Of a stretch of 64,000 bases of DNA, positions 11,317 to 20,612 are shown in pieces. The stretch is from Poa pratensis (Eukaryota > Streptophyta > Magnoliopsida > Poales > Poaceae). Each line of letters opens with the position of its first letter. The stretch's first letter is position 1. The translations under genes and the position numbers were made by a program. Below the pieces are notes generated by a model, which had not been told where the DNA came from, ran no database searches, and saw only the letters and a program-made list of their open reading frames with translations. The stretch spans positions 73,007,444-73,071,443 of the forward strand of contig CAMZMU010000117.1 in assembly GCA_947311845.1 (NCBI GenBank). The letters are read 5' to 3'.

Positions 11317-12029
11317 GCGATACAACACAAGTAAAACAAATTATGATAGAACTTGAAATACTGGATAGAACAAATTAAGGTACAACTTGAAATTACGATA
11401 CAACACAAGTAAAACAAAGACTCAGCCTCCTTGCATTTGCCCTTGGACGAAGCTTCAGCCTCCTTTGCCCTTGGACGAAGATTTTGCCTCCTTGCCTTTG
11501 CCCTTGGACGAAGATTCAGCCTCCTTGCCTTTGCCCTTGGACGGCATGAAATCGTCGTCATCATCGCTGTCAACTACCCAGAGACAGGAACGACCGTACG
11601 AAACACGGTCAGCTTCAGTTCGGTAGAACGACTATTCGTAACTTTCCTGTCAAACATATCTGCAAGCCTGAGCATTTCTGCACGAATTTGGAGCGGGGTT
11701 CTATACGGAAACCCATCGCGGCATAGCTTCGCCCCGAGCAAAGCGAGATGACTCTCAGTGTCCAAAATTTCGTCAATTGGAACTACCCTACCATCTACCT
11801 TCAAATTGCTCGAAAGCCTGGCGAGATGCTCGGATGCGGAAATGTGAAATCCGGACACACACTTCTCGCAAGGACCAATACACACCATGCTTGCGCTCAA
11901 GTGAGTACCATGCCTACCTTCGAAGGAAACACACGATCCGTGTGCTTCTTCCGAATCAAACGGCTCACCAGCGCTCGAAAGAAACACACCGCTGATCCAA
12001 CGGCTCACAAGCGCACGAAGGAAACACAC
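11317..12029 (-). pseudogene. Open frame of a CACTA-internal gene with Lys/Ser-rich repeat tail
   Basis: The minus strand 12029-11574 is open for 151 residues and includes LKVDGRVVPIDEILDTE and HLALLGAKLCRDGFPYRTP, a patterned sequence that looks like real protein. It then meets TAG. In the next frame the sequence continues VDSDDDDDFMPSKGKGKEAE followed by three more SSKGKGKEA-type repeats, ending near 11450. This looks like the 3' end of a gene with a basic repeat tail joined through an intron or broken by a frameshift. A CACTA accessory (TNPA-like) protein is possible given the location, but I do not recognise the family. Confidence 0.4.
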
Positions 12030-12047
12030 GATCCGTGTGCTTCTTCC
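11923..12047. repeat. Direct repeat with internal palindrome
   Basis: CGAAGGAAACACACGATCCG and the following TGTGCTTCTTCC occur near 11920 and again near 12016, about 93 bp apart. Each copy contains the inverted repeat CACAC-GATCC-GTGTG. Confidence 0.6.
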
Positions 12048-12085
12048 TGATTGGGCATACTACAGCTCGCATCCGCCATTTCTCA

Positions 12086-12096
12086 CTATATATATG
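12086..12096 (+). promoter_or_regulatory. Putative TATA box for the 12158 gene
   Basis: CTATATATATG lies about 70 bp before the ATG at 12158, leaving room for a short leader. It supports that ATG over the upstream in-frame ATG at 12035, which would lie before the TATA box. Confidence 0.5.
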
Positions 12097-12157
12097 TAGT
12101 CATCGCCTCCATTGGCATAGCACATCTAAACTCATATCTGCAACCTCATCACTCTCC

Positions 12158-12682
12158 ATGGCTTCCACCGTACCCACTCTAACCTACTCGGAGGCGGAGG
12201 CGCTTTGCGCCTCGAACTACCCCTGCCCACCCGGCTACGACGTCCCCGCTGGCTGGTGGCTGAGCACCGGAGGCGTGCCGGTCCCTCCTGTCCCTCAAGG
12301 TTTGGCGCGCCGGGCGGCCATCACGAACCACTACTACCTCGAGCTCACTCCGGAGCAGCGGATGGATCCCCGCTGGAATCCCAACTACCGCTCGACTTGG
12401 GACGCCTTCTTCATCAATCGGCGTGAGAGGGCGCTCGCCAGGTACGAGGAGAACGGCCCGCCTCCTTCGAACTTCAACGAGGCCGGCCGTCGGCTGTGGT
12501 GGGCCGGCCGGACACTCCAGAGAGTCTTGGACTACATCACGGCCGGCGATAACCCCCGCCTGAGCTACCCTCAGTTTCAGTCCAGGCGAGCGCCGCCCCC
12601 GCCCGACGACAGCGACGACGACGGTGGCGACTTCGACGACTATGAGCACGAGTATTATAGGCCTAGGCAGGAGTATGACTAA
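12158..12682 (+). CDS. Hypothetical protein with acidic C-terminal tail, inside the CACTA element
   Basis: A 174-residue open frame. It begins MASTVPTLTYSEAEALC, continues with a Pro-rich stretch (CPPGYDVPAGWW, GVPVPPVPQG), a helical charged middle (STWDAFFINRRERALARYEE), a Trp-rich block (RRLWWAGRTLQRVLDYI) and an acidic tail rich in Asp, Glu and Tyr. Codon use is GC-rich and the composition is protein-like throughout. I recall similar Trp-block, Pro-rich hypothetical proteins in repeat-rich grass annotation, but I cannot assign a function. It is divergent from the minus-strand frame at 11317-12029. It may be element cargo or an accessory transposon gene. Confidence 0.6.
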   Translation: MASTVPTLTYSEAEALCASNYPCPPGYDVPAGWWLSTGGVPVPPVPQGLARRAAITNHYYLELTPEQRMDPRWNPNYRSTWDAFFINRRERALARYEENGPPPSNFNEAGRRLWWAGRTLQRVLDYITAGDNPRLSYPQFQSRRAPPPPDDSDDDGGDFDDYEHEYYRPRQEYD

Positions 12683-12958
12683 CCTGAGCCACATCATTTC
12701 TTAGGACAAATGGTTCATCTATGTACCCAAGATTGTTGTCATTCCCTAATGTTGGTCTAGCTACGACGACGATCGTGTAAAATGTATTATTTATCTATGC
12801 ATTTACAACTAATGATCTTTAGCATCTGAATAAGTAATCTGGTAGAATATATGAGTGAGTAACCTGGGATCAAATTTTACCACCCAAAATTTTTACAGGT
12901 CGTATAATAAAGAACATAAATAACGTGCGACTAAACACATCGATAAACAAATCAAACG

Positions 12959-13024
12959 GTTTCCCCGAGCTACAGTCGCACACTGGCTGCGATATCACAT
13001 GCAGTGTGCGACTGAGCTCGGGAA
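12959..13024. repeat. Hairpin 1 of a series
   Basis: TTCCCCGAGCTACAGTCGCACACTG pairs with CAGTGTGCGACTGAGCTCGGGAA. The arms are about 24 nt and the loop is short. Confidence 0.75.
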
Positions 13025-13113
13025 TCCAGATTACTTGTGTTGGACGGCACGAAATAATCCGGATAAAAAACTAGTTGTGTTGAAAACCTAAATATAGCTG
13101 GAACAAAACACAC

Positions 13114-13190
13114 GGTTTCTCCTAGCTACAGCCCGACACTGATTCACGGTCGAATGTCGCTGCATTCAGTGTCGGGCATAGCTAGGGAAC
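13114..13190. repeat. Hairpin 2 of a series
   Basis: TTTCTCCTAGCTACAGCCCG pairs with CGGGCATAGCTAGGGAAC and the inner ACACTGA with TTCAGTGT. The sequence is a diverged copy of the hairpin at 12959-13024 (shared GAGCTACAG / TAGCTACAG and GACACTG). Confidence 0.7.
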
Positions 13191-13220
13191 CCGAATGTTT
13201 TGTGTTTCAGCGCCACTTCG

Positions 13221-13335
13221 ATCCAAGCAGCGGTAAGACGTCTCTGATGATCTACAACCGTCCGGCAAAACATCTCTGATGATCTGCAACCGTTTGGAAC
13301 GGTCGCAGGTCATCAGAGACGTCTTGCCGCTGGTT
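13221..13335. repeat. Hairpin 3 of a series
   Basis: AAGCAGCGGTAAGACGTCTC and the following TGATGA pair with TCATCAGAGACGTCTTGCC and the following GCTGGTT. The loop contains a second copy of CATCTCTGATGATCTGCAACC. Confidence 0.75.
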
Positions 13336-13459
13336 GCCCAAAGATGCCTCTCCGAGTAACGCTGTAATGTTTTGTGTGAGTGAGTAAGCTGGTGTAGAGG
13401 TGTGGTATTTATAGGCGTCGTTAGGGTTGGGAAGCTTGGGAAGCTGGCTCGGAAAGATT

Positions 13460-13750
13460 TGGCGCGGAATGAAATATTCGTTCCCGCCCACCAGGTTCGC
13501 CGAGACAAGATCCCGGCGAATACAGATGCCCGGCGAAGAACTGGCGCGGAATGAAAATTTCATTCCCGCGCACGAAGTTTGCCGACTACGGCTCCCGGCG
13601 AAGGAGCCAACCCGGCGAAGAACTGGCGCGGAATGAAAATTTCATTCCCGCGCACAAAGTTTGCCGACGACGGCTCCCAGCGAAGGAGCCAACCCGGCGA
13701 AGATTTGGCGCGGAATGAAATATTCGTTCCCGCCCATGCCTTCGCCGAGT
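13460..13750. repeat. 82-bp tandem repeats with palindromic core next to the CACTA end
   Basis: TGGCGCGGAATGAAA starts at 13460, 13542, 13624 and 13706, exactly 82 bp apart. Each unit has a near-palindrome GGAATGAAAATTTCATTCC (or the GAAATATTCGTTCC variant) flanked by GCGCGG / CCGCGC, followed by CGGCGAA-type subterminal motifs. Open frames across it follow the repeat and are not genes. Confidence 0.85.
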
Positions 13751-14197
13751 GCCCTCCACCGACAAACTCGGCAAAGAGGAATCTTTTTGCGCGCGAAACA
13801 ATTTTTTTCCCTCCATTTCTTCGCCGGGTATGACACTCGGCGAAAAAAAGCAGCGCCCAAATGTTTATTTCCAGTCACCTCTTCGCCGGGTAGGAGACTC
13901 GGCGAAATGCACGCATCGCCCGCGCAAGGTGGGACCCAACGACAGGCGCCACGGGGTCGTCCAGTTCGCCGAGACCTGCTCTTCGCCGAGAGCTTTCTGT
14001 GGTCGTTGCCGATGGTTCGCACTTCGCCGAGTGCTGTTTCGACCGTGTCCCGGCGAAGTTATGTTTTGCCGAGAGAGCGCGGCGTCGCCGAGTGTCCTGC
14101 GAGCTGTGCCGGCGTTGGCCGTCTTCGCCGAGTGGCCCCGACATTTTGCTCTCGGCGAAGCCTAGACCACTCGGCGGCGAGCAATTTTCTAGTAGTG
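13750..14197. repeat. CACTA subterminal region and terminal inverted repeat
   Basis: TTCGCCGAG / CTCGGCGAA motifs recur about every 25-60 bp in both orientations up to the terminus. The terminal 17 nt (14181-14197) read CACTACTAGAAAATTGC on the minus strand. Confidence 0.88.
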
Positions 14198-14658
14198 AGA
14201 CTTTTGAACAAAGTACGCCACATTTGGGCAAGAGCCATGCTCCAATTTGGAAATTAGCCTATAGAAAAAAAATGCAGTTTAAAACCGCCACACTTCCACC
14301 CACCGCAACAATCTGTGTTAATCTTACACTCTGCATCCGGCTATGGTCAGCGTAACACTGAATTAATGAATTTCCATATACCGATAAAACTGAAGCAAAA
14401 CCCAACCAAGCTAATTGTTACTGAACCTACTGTACACAACAATTCTTACGGCGCATAACACCGAATCTCATATTCAGTAAAAACACGCCGCTCGGCCAAA
14501 GCTAATTACCTTACTGAAGCTACGGTGCCGTTGTACATATAAAAACACCCTGAACATCACAATGTAACTAGTACAGCAACAATGGCAATAAGCTACTGTA
14601 CTACAAGAAGCAAAGCAAATCCACCGGTTTTGATCGCTGGCTCCTATGCACGAACCTA
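14198..14658. other. Sequence between the CACTA end and the next gene
   Basis: AT-rich and without a supported gene. It probably includes the 3' untranslated region of the minus-strand gene that ends at 14659. Confidence 0.5.
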
Positions 14659-15648
14659 TCAAGTGGGGGCCAGCACGTGGTGGTAGCGGCCGTTCCCGCG
14701 GCCGGCGCCGAAGAGAGCGACTGCTAGCGCAACGTCCATCGAGGCCACGGAGAAGACCGTCGCAGAGAGGATCCCGAAGCGTATCTTCCTCCAGAGGCCA
14801 GCGCGGCGCATGCGGATGTTGGCGGCGTTGAGCTCGGCGTCGGCGACCTCGACGAGCGTGGTGAGGAGGCGCTTCGAGCGAGGGCTGAGGCCGCGGGCGT
14901 CGCCCAGCTCGGCGAGGACGTGCTCCATCTCCGTGAGCAGTGGACCGTCGGCGTCGGCGGTGGAATCTCCGGGCGCTCCGACCTGCATGAAAGAAAAAGG
15001 ACGGGCGTTTTTTTCAGTGTATTTGGAACTTGCAGAGTCACAACAGGTTACACAATGAATTCAAGCGGCAACCGTGAGGCTGCACGAATTCTAATTGATC
15101 AGCATTTGGCACTCTTTGGGCACTCGAGTACGGAGCCTCGTCCCAAATTCCAGTCATCACCGAAGCATCCCTAAATTCCTATGGCGAACCTAACTGAACA
15201 CTAAGCACATGCAAATCGAACTCCAACTGACTGGAATTAGGATTTCAGGAGCCCCAATCAATCGGAGCAGCACAAATCAGAATCGATCGGGAAGCCTCAA
15301 AATCACCTGAGTGATGACGGAATCAGCGGAATCGTCCATGTTGCCAGACGGAGAAGCGGAGACTGCGGTGGAGGAGGAGGCGTCGTCGGGTTCGGGGAGG
15401 TCAAGCAGCGGCGCAAGGTCGGCGACGCCCCCGGATGCGAGCACCGGCTGCCGGAGACTAGGGTAGGGAAGGCGGAGTCGTCATCGTAGTAGTCCAGATA
15501 TTTCGCCACCTCCTGGTGAGGCGATGTCGCCGGCGGTGGAAGCGGAAGACGAGGACCCTGCGGAGCTGTGGTCGGTGGAGGTGGAGGCGATGCGGGCCTT
15601 GGCTCCGGAGGCGGAGAGGTCGGTGCAAGGGGTGGACGTGCTAATCAT
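14659..15648 (-). pseudogene. Small one-intron plant membrane protein gene with two compensating frameshifts
   Basis: Exon 1 is 15648-15307 and exon 2 is 14982-14659, with donor CAG|GTGATT and acceptor TTTCATGCAG|GTC, both phase 0. The start reads MISTSTPCTDLSASGAKAR. Near 15514 the frame must shift to give HQEVAKYLDYYDDDSAFPT, and near 15450 it shifts back to VLASGGVADLAPLLDLPEPD, ending SADSVITQ. Exon 2 continues VGAPGDSTADADGPLLTEME and LNAANIRMRRAGLWRK, then a hydrophobic segment (FGILSATVFSVASMDVALAV) near the C terminus. Exon 1 is 342 nt, a multiple of three, so the two indels cancel. Without the shift the frame stops at TGA near 15481. The gene is either a recent pseudogene or carries sequence errors. 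I recognise the general layout as a conserved plant protein of unknown function with a C-terminal membrane segment. Confidence 0.6.
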
Positions 15649-15721
15649 GAGTTGCAACTTGACTTCCAACCGAGAATTAATGACATCATGTGAATGAGAA
15701 TTAAATTAATTCTCATTCGAT

Positions 15722-16074
15722 TGAGCGCTAAAGAGACCCTTTTTGCAATCATTCGTGATCAATTCCGACACGCTGTCTGGAACTGACTCGCATAGGAGAC
15801 CATTGGAGTTACGTTTACCTAATTGCGCTAAGCTATGCGCTACCACGTTGCTCACCCGATCCACCTTCCGGACTGCAATTTCCTAGAAGAACTTAGGGAG
15901 CTCCTGTCCTTCAGCATATAAACAACAGGATGACAAGCGATCTTGCGAAGATGATGATAGAATCTGCACCGCACGCATGCCATCAGACTCAAGGATCGCA
16001 GACCATTTTCGGAGGTCAAATGCTTGAGCCCCTGCAAGCAAGCGCACTTCTCCTTCTTCGGCACTTACACTAAA
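15722..16074 (-). pseudogene. RNase H-like remnant of a LINE-type retroelement
   Basis: The minus strand reads AEEGEVRLLAGAQAFDL, then ILESDGMRAVQIL, an in-frame TAG, then EIAVRKVDRVSNVVAHSLAQ. The ESD block and the R-xx-N-x-VAH-x-LAQ block are the conserved end of the plant LINE RNase H domain (RVT_3 type). It is a short, stop-containing fragment with no reverse transcriptase beside it. Confidence 0.7.
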
Positions 16075-16075
16075 A

Positions 16076-17875
16076 GTAAAAGCAAAAGTTAGATTGGATA
16101 GAATATGGCTTTTGTTGCAGCATCTTCAATGTTCACACCGTATGTGTCATGGGCAACGAGGACAGAAGCATTAGCAATGTGTGCCATGGACCAGAAATGG
16201 ACCTCTTGGGTACAACGCTACTGAGGCAGAATCAGACTCCCTAGAAGTCACTCAGTAATGTTTGGGTGAGGAACAAATGTGGAATGAGGCAACACTGATA
16301 TATGCAGATTGTTTTTCCATTTTAAGCTTAATTGGAAACGTTGAGTAATTTATTGCATGAGAAAAATTAATGTATAGCTGCTCATCTAATAGTTAGGACC
16401 TATTTAATTTAAAAATATTTTGATAATTGGGTCGATGAACCCCTAATTTTATTTGCAAACTCTTGTGGACGATGGAAATATCATCTGAAATTAATAAACC
16501 TAGCCATGATGGTGAGTAGAATCTGAGCCGTATGAAATATTAAACGCAATTTTATGATCAACCCAATTGGTTGTCAAAACTTATTGCACTCATCCTCCTC
16601 TAATCACTTCTATAATTGTGGACTGTTCATACTACCCGGTGTATCCGAATTGCTCATATTGGTTTCATCTTGTATATATGGTTGTTTATTCTTATAAAAA
16701 ATTTACATGATAATGTTTAGATAGGTTCTTCATGTTATGCTTGAGATATGTAGCCCCAACATTTTCAAAGGATCCCTAGGTGATAAATAGTCCCCGTACT
16801 CCATAGACTCTTTTTTTAGAACCATGCAAGAGGGCTGCATGTATTAATATTAGAAGGAGAAAAGAAAGGGGATATCATAGACTCTCACTTGAATGAAACT
16901 AAGGGGATATCATAAGTGCACCAAGATTAGCTAGGAGAGTCTAGGGTCGGATTTGAGAAGTTGAGTATGGTTGGGACCGACATTGAGTGAGAGTGTCTAG
17001 GGGTCGGATCCGGGATGCCGAATATGGCTCAGATGTTCTACCAAGTCTTTCTCGACGCCTTCCTAACATAGGACTAAGTCATTCTCTAATGTGGCAGACG
17101 AAGCTATTCAAAACACATCATTGTGTCAATGTTTGATAGTGACTACGTGTGAAGAGATACCTCTACTTTGTCAGTGTTTCTACGACAACAACACAACTCA
17201 GATAAATTATAGAGATATAATTGAAGATTTCAATTTGTAGACATATGATACTTTTCAATAGAAGTTGAGCTTAGTTTGTTTACTCCTTTAGCATTTTACA
17301 CCTGATATATCGTAAGAAATTAACATATTGAGTTATATATTGAATAAAAATATGATTTACTTGTTTAATTTTTTTGATTTTATAAGGCTCAATTTGCATT
17401 GGGGTCTTAAATTTCTAGATAAGGCCTTGATTTGTGGTGATCATTTGCCTCACCAGCTCCCCTTGTTTACACGATGCACCCATCCCTTGTTTACACAATG
17501 CACCCATCCCTCTACTTGTCGACTACAACAAGATGCAGTACAAGTGGTGAGCTAGCCTACAGTTCAGAGGTATGGCCTATACAAATGACCTTAGCCCCAA
17601 ATCAAACTCAAAAAACAAAGCAACGGTTACAGGTTTGAATGATGACATGGTTAACTCAACAACGCCGACAATTAATGACAATAATCAGAAGAGATCTAAC
17701 TGAGATTACAAACTCAACAATTAAATACGGAACTTACAACTTCGATCCCGCGATCAGAATCCAATGGATAAACAACACAGAACTCTGAATCAAAAGGTTT
17801 CATATTACAATCTGACACTGACAGTACTAAACACTAGCTGCAAACTAAGTTGGATGCGCACGACACCTGGAGCAC
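16076..17875. other. Intergenic, no gene recognised
   Basis: AT-rich, with short open frames only. A 24-bp tandem duplication (CCTTGTTTACACGATGCACC type) lies at 17461-17508. The last 300 bp probably include the 3' untranslated region of the gene ending at 17876. Confidence 0.6.
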
Positions 17876-18502
17876 CTAGTGTGCGGGCACAGGCATCGTG
17901 CCAGGGCCCCGCGAGAAGAAGAAGGTCGGAATGGGAAGCATGCACGGCTCCGGCGAGGCGAAGAAGCTTGATCCAGAGAACACGCGATCCATGCACGGCA
18001 CCGTCGGAACCATCCTCTTTATCTTGTCCTCCTGCTCGCCCATCTGGCTCTGGGCGTCGGACAGTGCGGAGCGAGCCTTCTTCTGCGTGTCCCAGCGATC
18101 GGTGGAGGACGCGCGGCTGGGCGGCCGCTTGCTGCAGTCCCACTTCTCGCACAACGTTCCGCTGCTTCCCCAGCTGGACGACGACGTGCTGCTGCTTCGC
18201 TGGCTCGACGACGATGACGAAGACATGCTGCTGTTGCTCCGGATCTTCTTGTTTATATCCCAGCGCTCGCAGGAGGATGCACGCCCTGGACTTGAGCTGC
18301 CGCACGAGGACGCCGGGCTTCTTGGTTTCTTGTGCGCGTCCCACCTGTCGACTGAGTCAGCGCGGCCTGGCTTGGGCTTGGCGGCGAACGAAGACGGCAG
18401 GATGATGAGGCACGGGGCGACCGTGCTCCTCGGCAGCGTCGGGAGCAGGCCCGGGAGAAGTGCCGCGGCAGCCTTGGCCATTGCTCGCTCCACGGACGCC
18501 AT
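17876..18502 (-). CDS. Ser-rich protein with four WD-KK repeats and a PNRC/EDC-like C-terminal motif
   Basis: A single-exon, 208-residue frame. After a short hydrophobic N-terminal stretch come four spaced repeats: DSVDRWDAHKKPRS, SCERWDINKKIRS, LCEKWDCSKRPPS and STDRWDTQKKARS. They are separated by Ser-rich linkers. Near the C terminus is FSGSSFFASPEPCMLPIPTF. Its spacing (aromatic-x-G-x-x-F-x-x-SP-x-P-x-x-LP-x-P-x-F) resembles the short motif of plant PNRC/EDC-type proteins, which bind the EVH1 domain of the decapping activator DCP1. A role in mRNA decapping is therefore an inference from one motif. A TATA-like ATAAATA lies about 100 bp upstream of the start. The rest of the chain looks disordered. 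Confidence 0.75.
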   Translation of the reverse strand: MASVERAMAKAAAALLPGLLPTLPRSTVAPCLIILPSSFAAKPKPGRADSVDRWDAHKKPRSPASSCGSSSPGRASSCERWDINKKIRSNSSMSSSSSSSQRSSSTSSSSWGSSGTLCEKWDCSKRPPSRASSTDRWDTQKKARSALSDAQSQMGEQEDKIKRMVPTVPCMDRVFSGSSFFASPEPCMLPIPTFFFSRGPGTMPVPAH

Positions 18503-18600
18503 GGAGGATCTTCTTGATTCACAAGCGCCAAGGGAAGAGAGAGATGCGCGCTATGCCGTGGAACGGGCTGATGGATGACCTGATGGGTCGTGGGGTTGCG

Positions 18601-18607
18601 TATTTAT
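18601..18607 (-). promoter_or_regulatory. Putative TATA box of the WD-KK repeat gene
   Basis: The minus strand reads ATAAATA about 100 nt before the ATG at 18502. Confidence 0.45.
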
Positions 18608-18609
18608 TG

Positions 18610-19293
18610 ATTGCCACTCATGGGAGATGGCCGGGGTCGGGCTTCGTCTCGGACTAGGAGCGCCAAACCGCCCAACTGAAGCCGCGTTCAACTGACGCTG
18701 CGTCTCGGATTCGAACGGTGAAAGGTCGGTGATTCGAACGATGCGTCTCATTTTCTTCATTGCCAGCCTAGCCGAGCTTTCTCTCCATGGTCATCATTTG
18801 CCGCTGGAGCCCAGGATAGCTTCCGACACAGAACCTACATTCCCAACCACGAAATATTGCGAAAGTGCATGTCATTTAGATGTTTCCAAACAGTCCACAA
18901 CACAGCTGCACAGACCTGCTGCATAACCAATCAGTTCTGACAGCTCTCAACGCCACGGCCTAATGACTGCACACTCAGAGAAATGAACTATTTTGCTTTT
19001 TCGCTACATCGTCTCTAGTGTTTCAGGTTCAGTGCAGAATAGACAGGTTGGTATTTCCTTACACAGCTTTAATTATGCTTTGAGTTATTATTAATGGTTC
19101 GTTCTAGACTTGTGGTACTGCTATAAGTCAGTATTAGTTTGTTACGATGCTAGTATCATCTGCCACTTCTCAGTCCGTATTACTGGAGTAAATCAGCACA
19201 TCTTCACTAGAGGCATGGTTTCCTTAAAATAAGATTCTGCTTGAGGTGCTTTTTTGATAGCTGATGTTGGGAAAAGTTGTGGCATGTCATTTA
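18610..19293. other. Intergenic, no gene recognised
   Basis: Nothing supported. It is probably the promoter of the minus-strand gene ending at 18502 plus spacer. Confidence 0.5.
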
Positions 19294-19415
19294 CTCACTC
19301 CGTACACAAAAGATGTCTCAACCTAGCAAAATTTGCATGTATCTAGACATAATTTAGTGTATATATACATGCAAATTTCAGCTAGGTTGAGACATTCTTT
19401 TGTGGACGGAGGGAG
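19294..19415. mobile_element. Stowaway MITE (122 bp)
   Basis: The element is a long foldback: CTCACTCCGTACACAAAAG at one end and CTTTTGTGGACGGAGGGAG at the other, with inner arms ATGTCTCAACCTAG / CTAGGTTGAGACAT. TA dinucleotides flank it at 19292-19293 and 19416-19417. The CTCCCTCCGT end and TA target site define Stowaway (Tc1/mariner-type) MITEs. Confidence 0.92.
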
Positions 19416-19417
19416 TA

Positions 19418-20277
19418 TTATTTTGGCTAAACTTCTACGTTTACTCACTCTACTGCAATGGCCCTTCTGAATCAACGGAGCATCCCTACTTTATCAGAAA
19501 GCAAGCATCAGAACTTCTTGTCATGTTCGCACAAGGTTCAGTTTTGAGACAGGTAAGGGACTCGGATGATCTGACGGCTGATGGATCAACAGCTCTTGAT
19601 TATCAAGAAGTTTACTGTCCGGGTTTGCCGGAACTGTACTGTTTGCTGATGCTCATAGAAATGTAGAAACCGCACTGCTTAACAACGCTCCATACTACTC
19701 GGATTTAGTAGATATACTGATATTGTTCGATCCTGCTTAACAACGCTCCTTACTACTTGTAGCATTTGATGTTACTCGTGGAGATGGTTAATAACTTAGA
19801 AGATGATGCGCGATCATGAGCTTTGACAAATTGGTTGAATATGCGAGGGAAACTGAGTAACTGACTTGTCTGAAGTTCTAAAACTCTCTGCTTCGCCTTC
19901 TTGACACTTCAGTATTTGCTTGATGCACTTTCAATTAAAAGTTGTTCGCTTGCTTGCTCATCACTGCTCCAGACTCCAGTTCAGCATCTTTTTTTTGTAA
20001 TCATATGATGTTACAAAAATTGGCATTGTACTTCCAGAAAAGTAAGTGTACATTGTGTAATACTCCTACAGTCTACAGACATCATGATAAGGTCGATGTA
20101 GAGTGCCGAGTGCCGACGCTCACTGGAATTCCTACTTACGCTAAACTATGCTGCCATGTTGGATGTCTTGGAACATGAATCACTTCATGCTAGAAGAACG
20201 CACAGATGATTTCCAACGGGTAGCTGCAGCTTGAAAATACAGTGTGCAACAGTATCACATACAAACACAATGTGCAT
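19418..20277. other. Intergenic, no gene recognised
   Basis: Short open frames only. I see no domain, RNA gene or clear repeat. Confidence 0.5.
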
Positions 20278-20465
20278 CACTACAGAAATATATAAGGGGA
20301 CATGCTAAAACATATGTCCTATAATCCATAGCATAGCCCGATTTGCCAGAAGTCATCCATAAACATAGCATATAATGGTTTTTGTTACACTTCCTATCAA
20401 AGACAACAGGGAAGTGTCTAAAAAGATAAATTAACATATGCATAGAGACTAGATAACATGTAGTG
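20278..20465. mobile_element. Possible small MITE with CACTACA / TGTAGTG ends
   Basis: The segment starts ATCACTACA and ends TGTAGTGAT (9-bp inverted ends) and is AT-rich and non-coding. No convincing target duplication is visible, so this is a weak call. It lies just beyond the 3' end of F-box gene A. Confidence 0.35.
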
Positions 20466-20501
20466 ATAATGGATGATCAAAGGATCTACAAATGTGCCGC
20501 A

Positions 20502-20612
20502 TTACTCAAGACGCTCTGTATGAGCTGAGCCTGCAGCACCTGGTGTAATCTTCTGAGAACTGGAAGCTGAATGTTCTGAAAACCAGGCCAAGATTTGAGT
20601 CAAGAGGTGCTG
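20502..20612 (-). other. In-frame extension beyond the gene A stop codon
   Basis: After TAG at 20615-20613 the same frame reads QHLLTQILAWFSEHSASSS and ends GSAHTERLE followed by TAA at 20504-20502. It continues the Gln/Leu heptad style of the exon, so the TAG probably arose from CAG by one substitution. Confidence 0.6.

Larger units (their letters stand above)
1..14197 (-). mobile_element. CACTA (En/Spm) DNA transposon, right-hand part
   Basis: The right terminus is seen directly: the minus strand from 14197 begins CACTACTAGAAAATTGC, the usual grass CACTA end, and is followed by many TTCGCCGAG / CTCGGCGAA subterminal repeats (13480-14180, with a second cluster at 8861-8938). A transposase-associated domain lies on the minus strand at 6835-7096 and its frame resumes at 131-1. 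The left end is outside the window, so the 3-bp target duplication cannot be checked. A 6.7-kb LTR retrotransposon is nested in it. The stretch 8939-14197 could instead be a second CACTA-type element, because subterminal-type repeats occur on both sides of it, but no second CACTAC terminus was found near 8940. Confidence 0.75.

Noticed and set aside
13427..14257. Several 70-200-codon frames near the CACTA end
   Set aside because: They follow the 82-bp tandem units and the TTCGCCGAG motifs in all frames.
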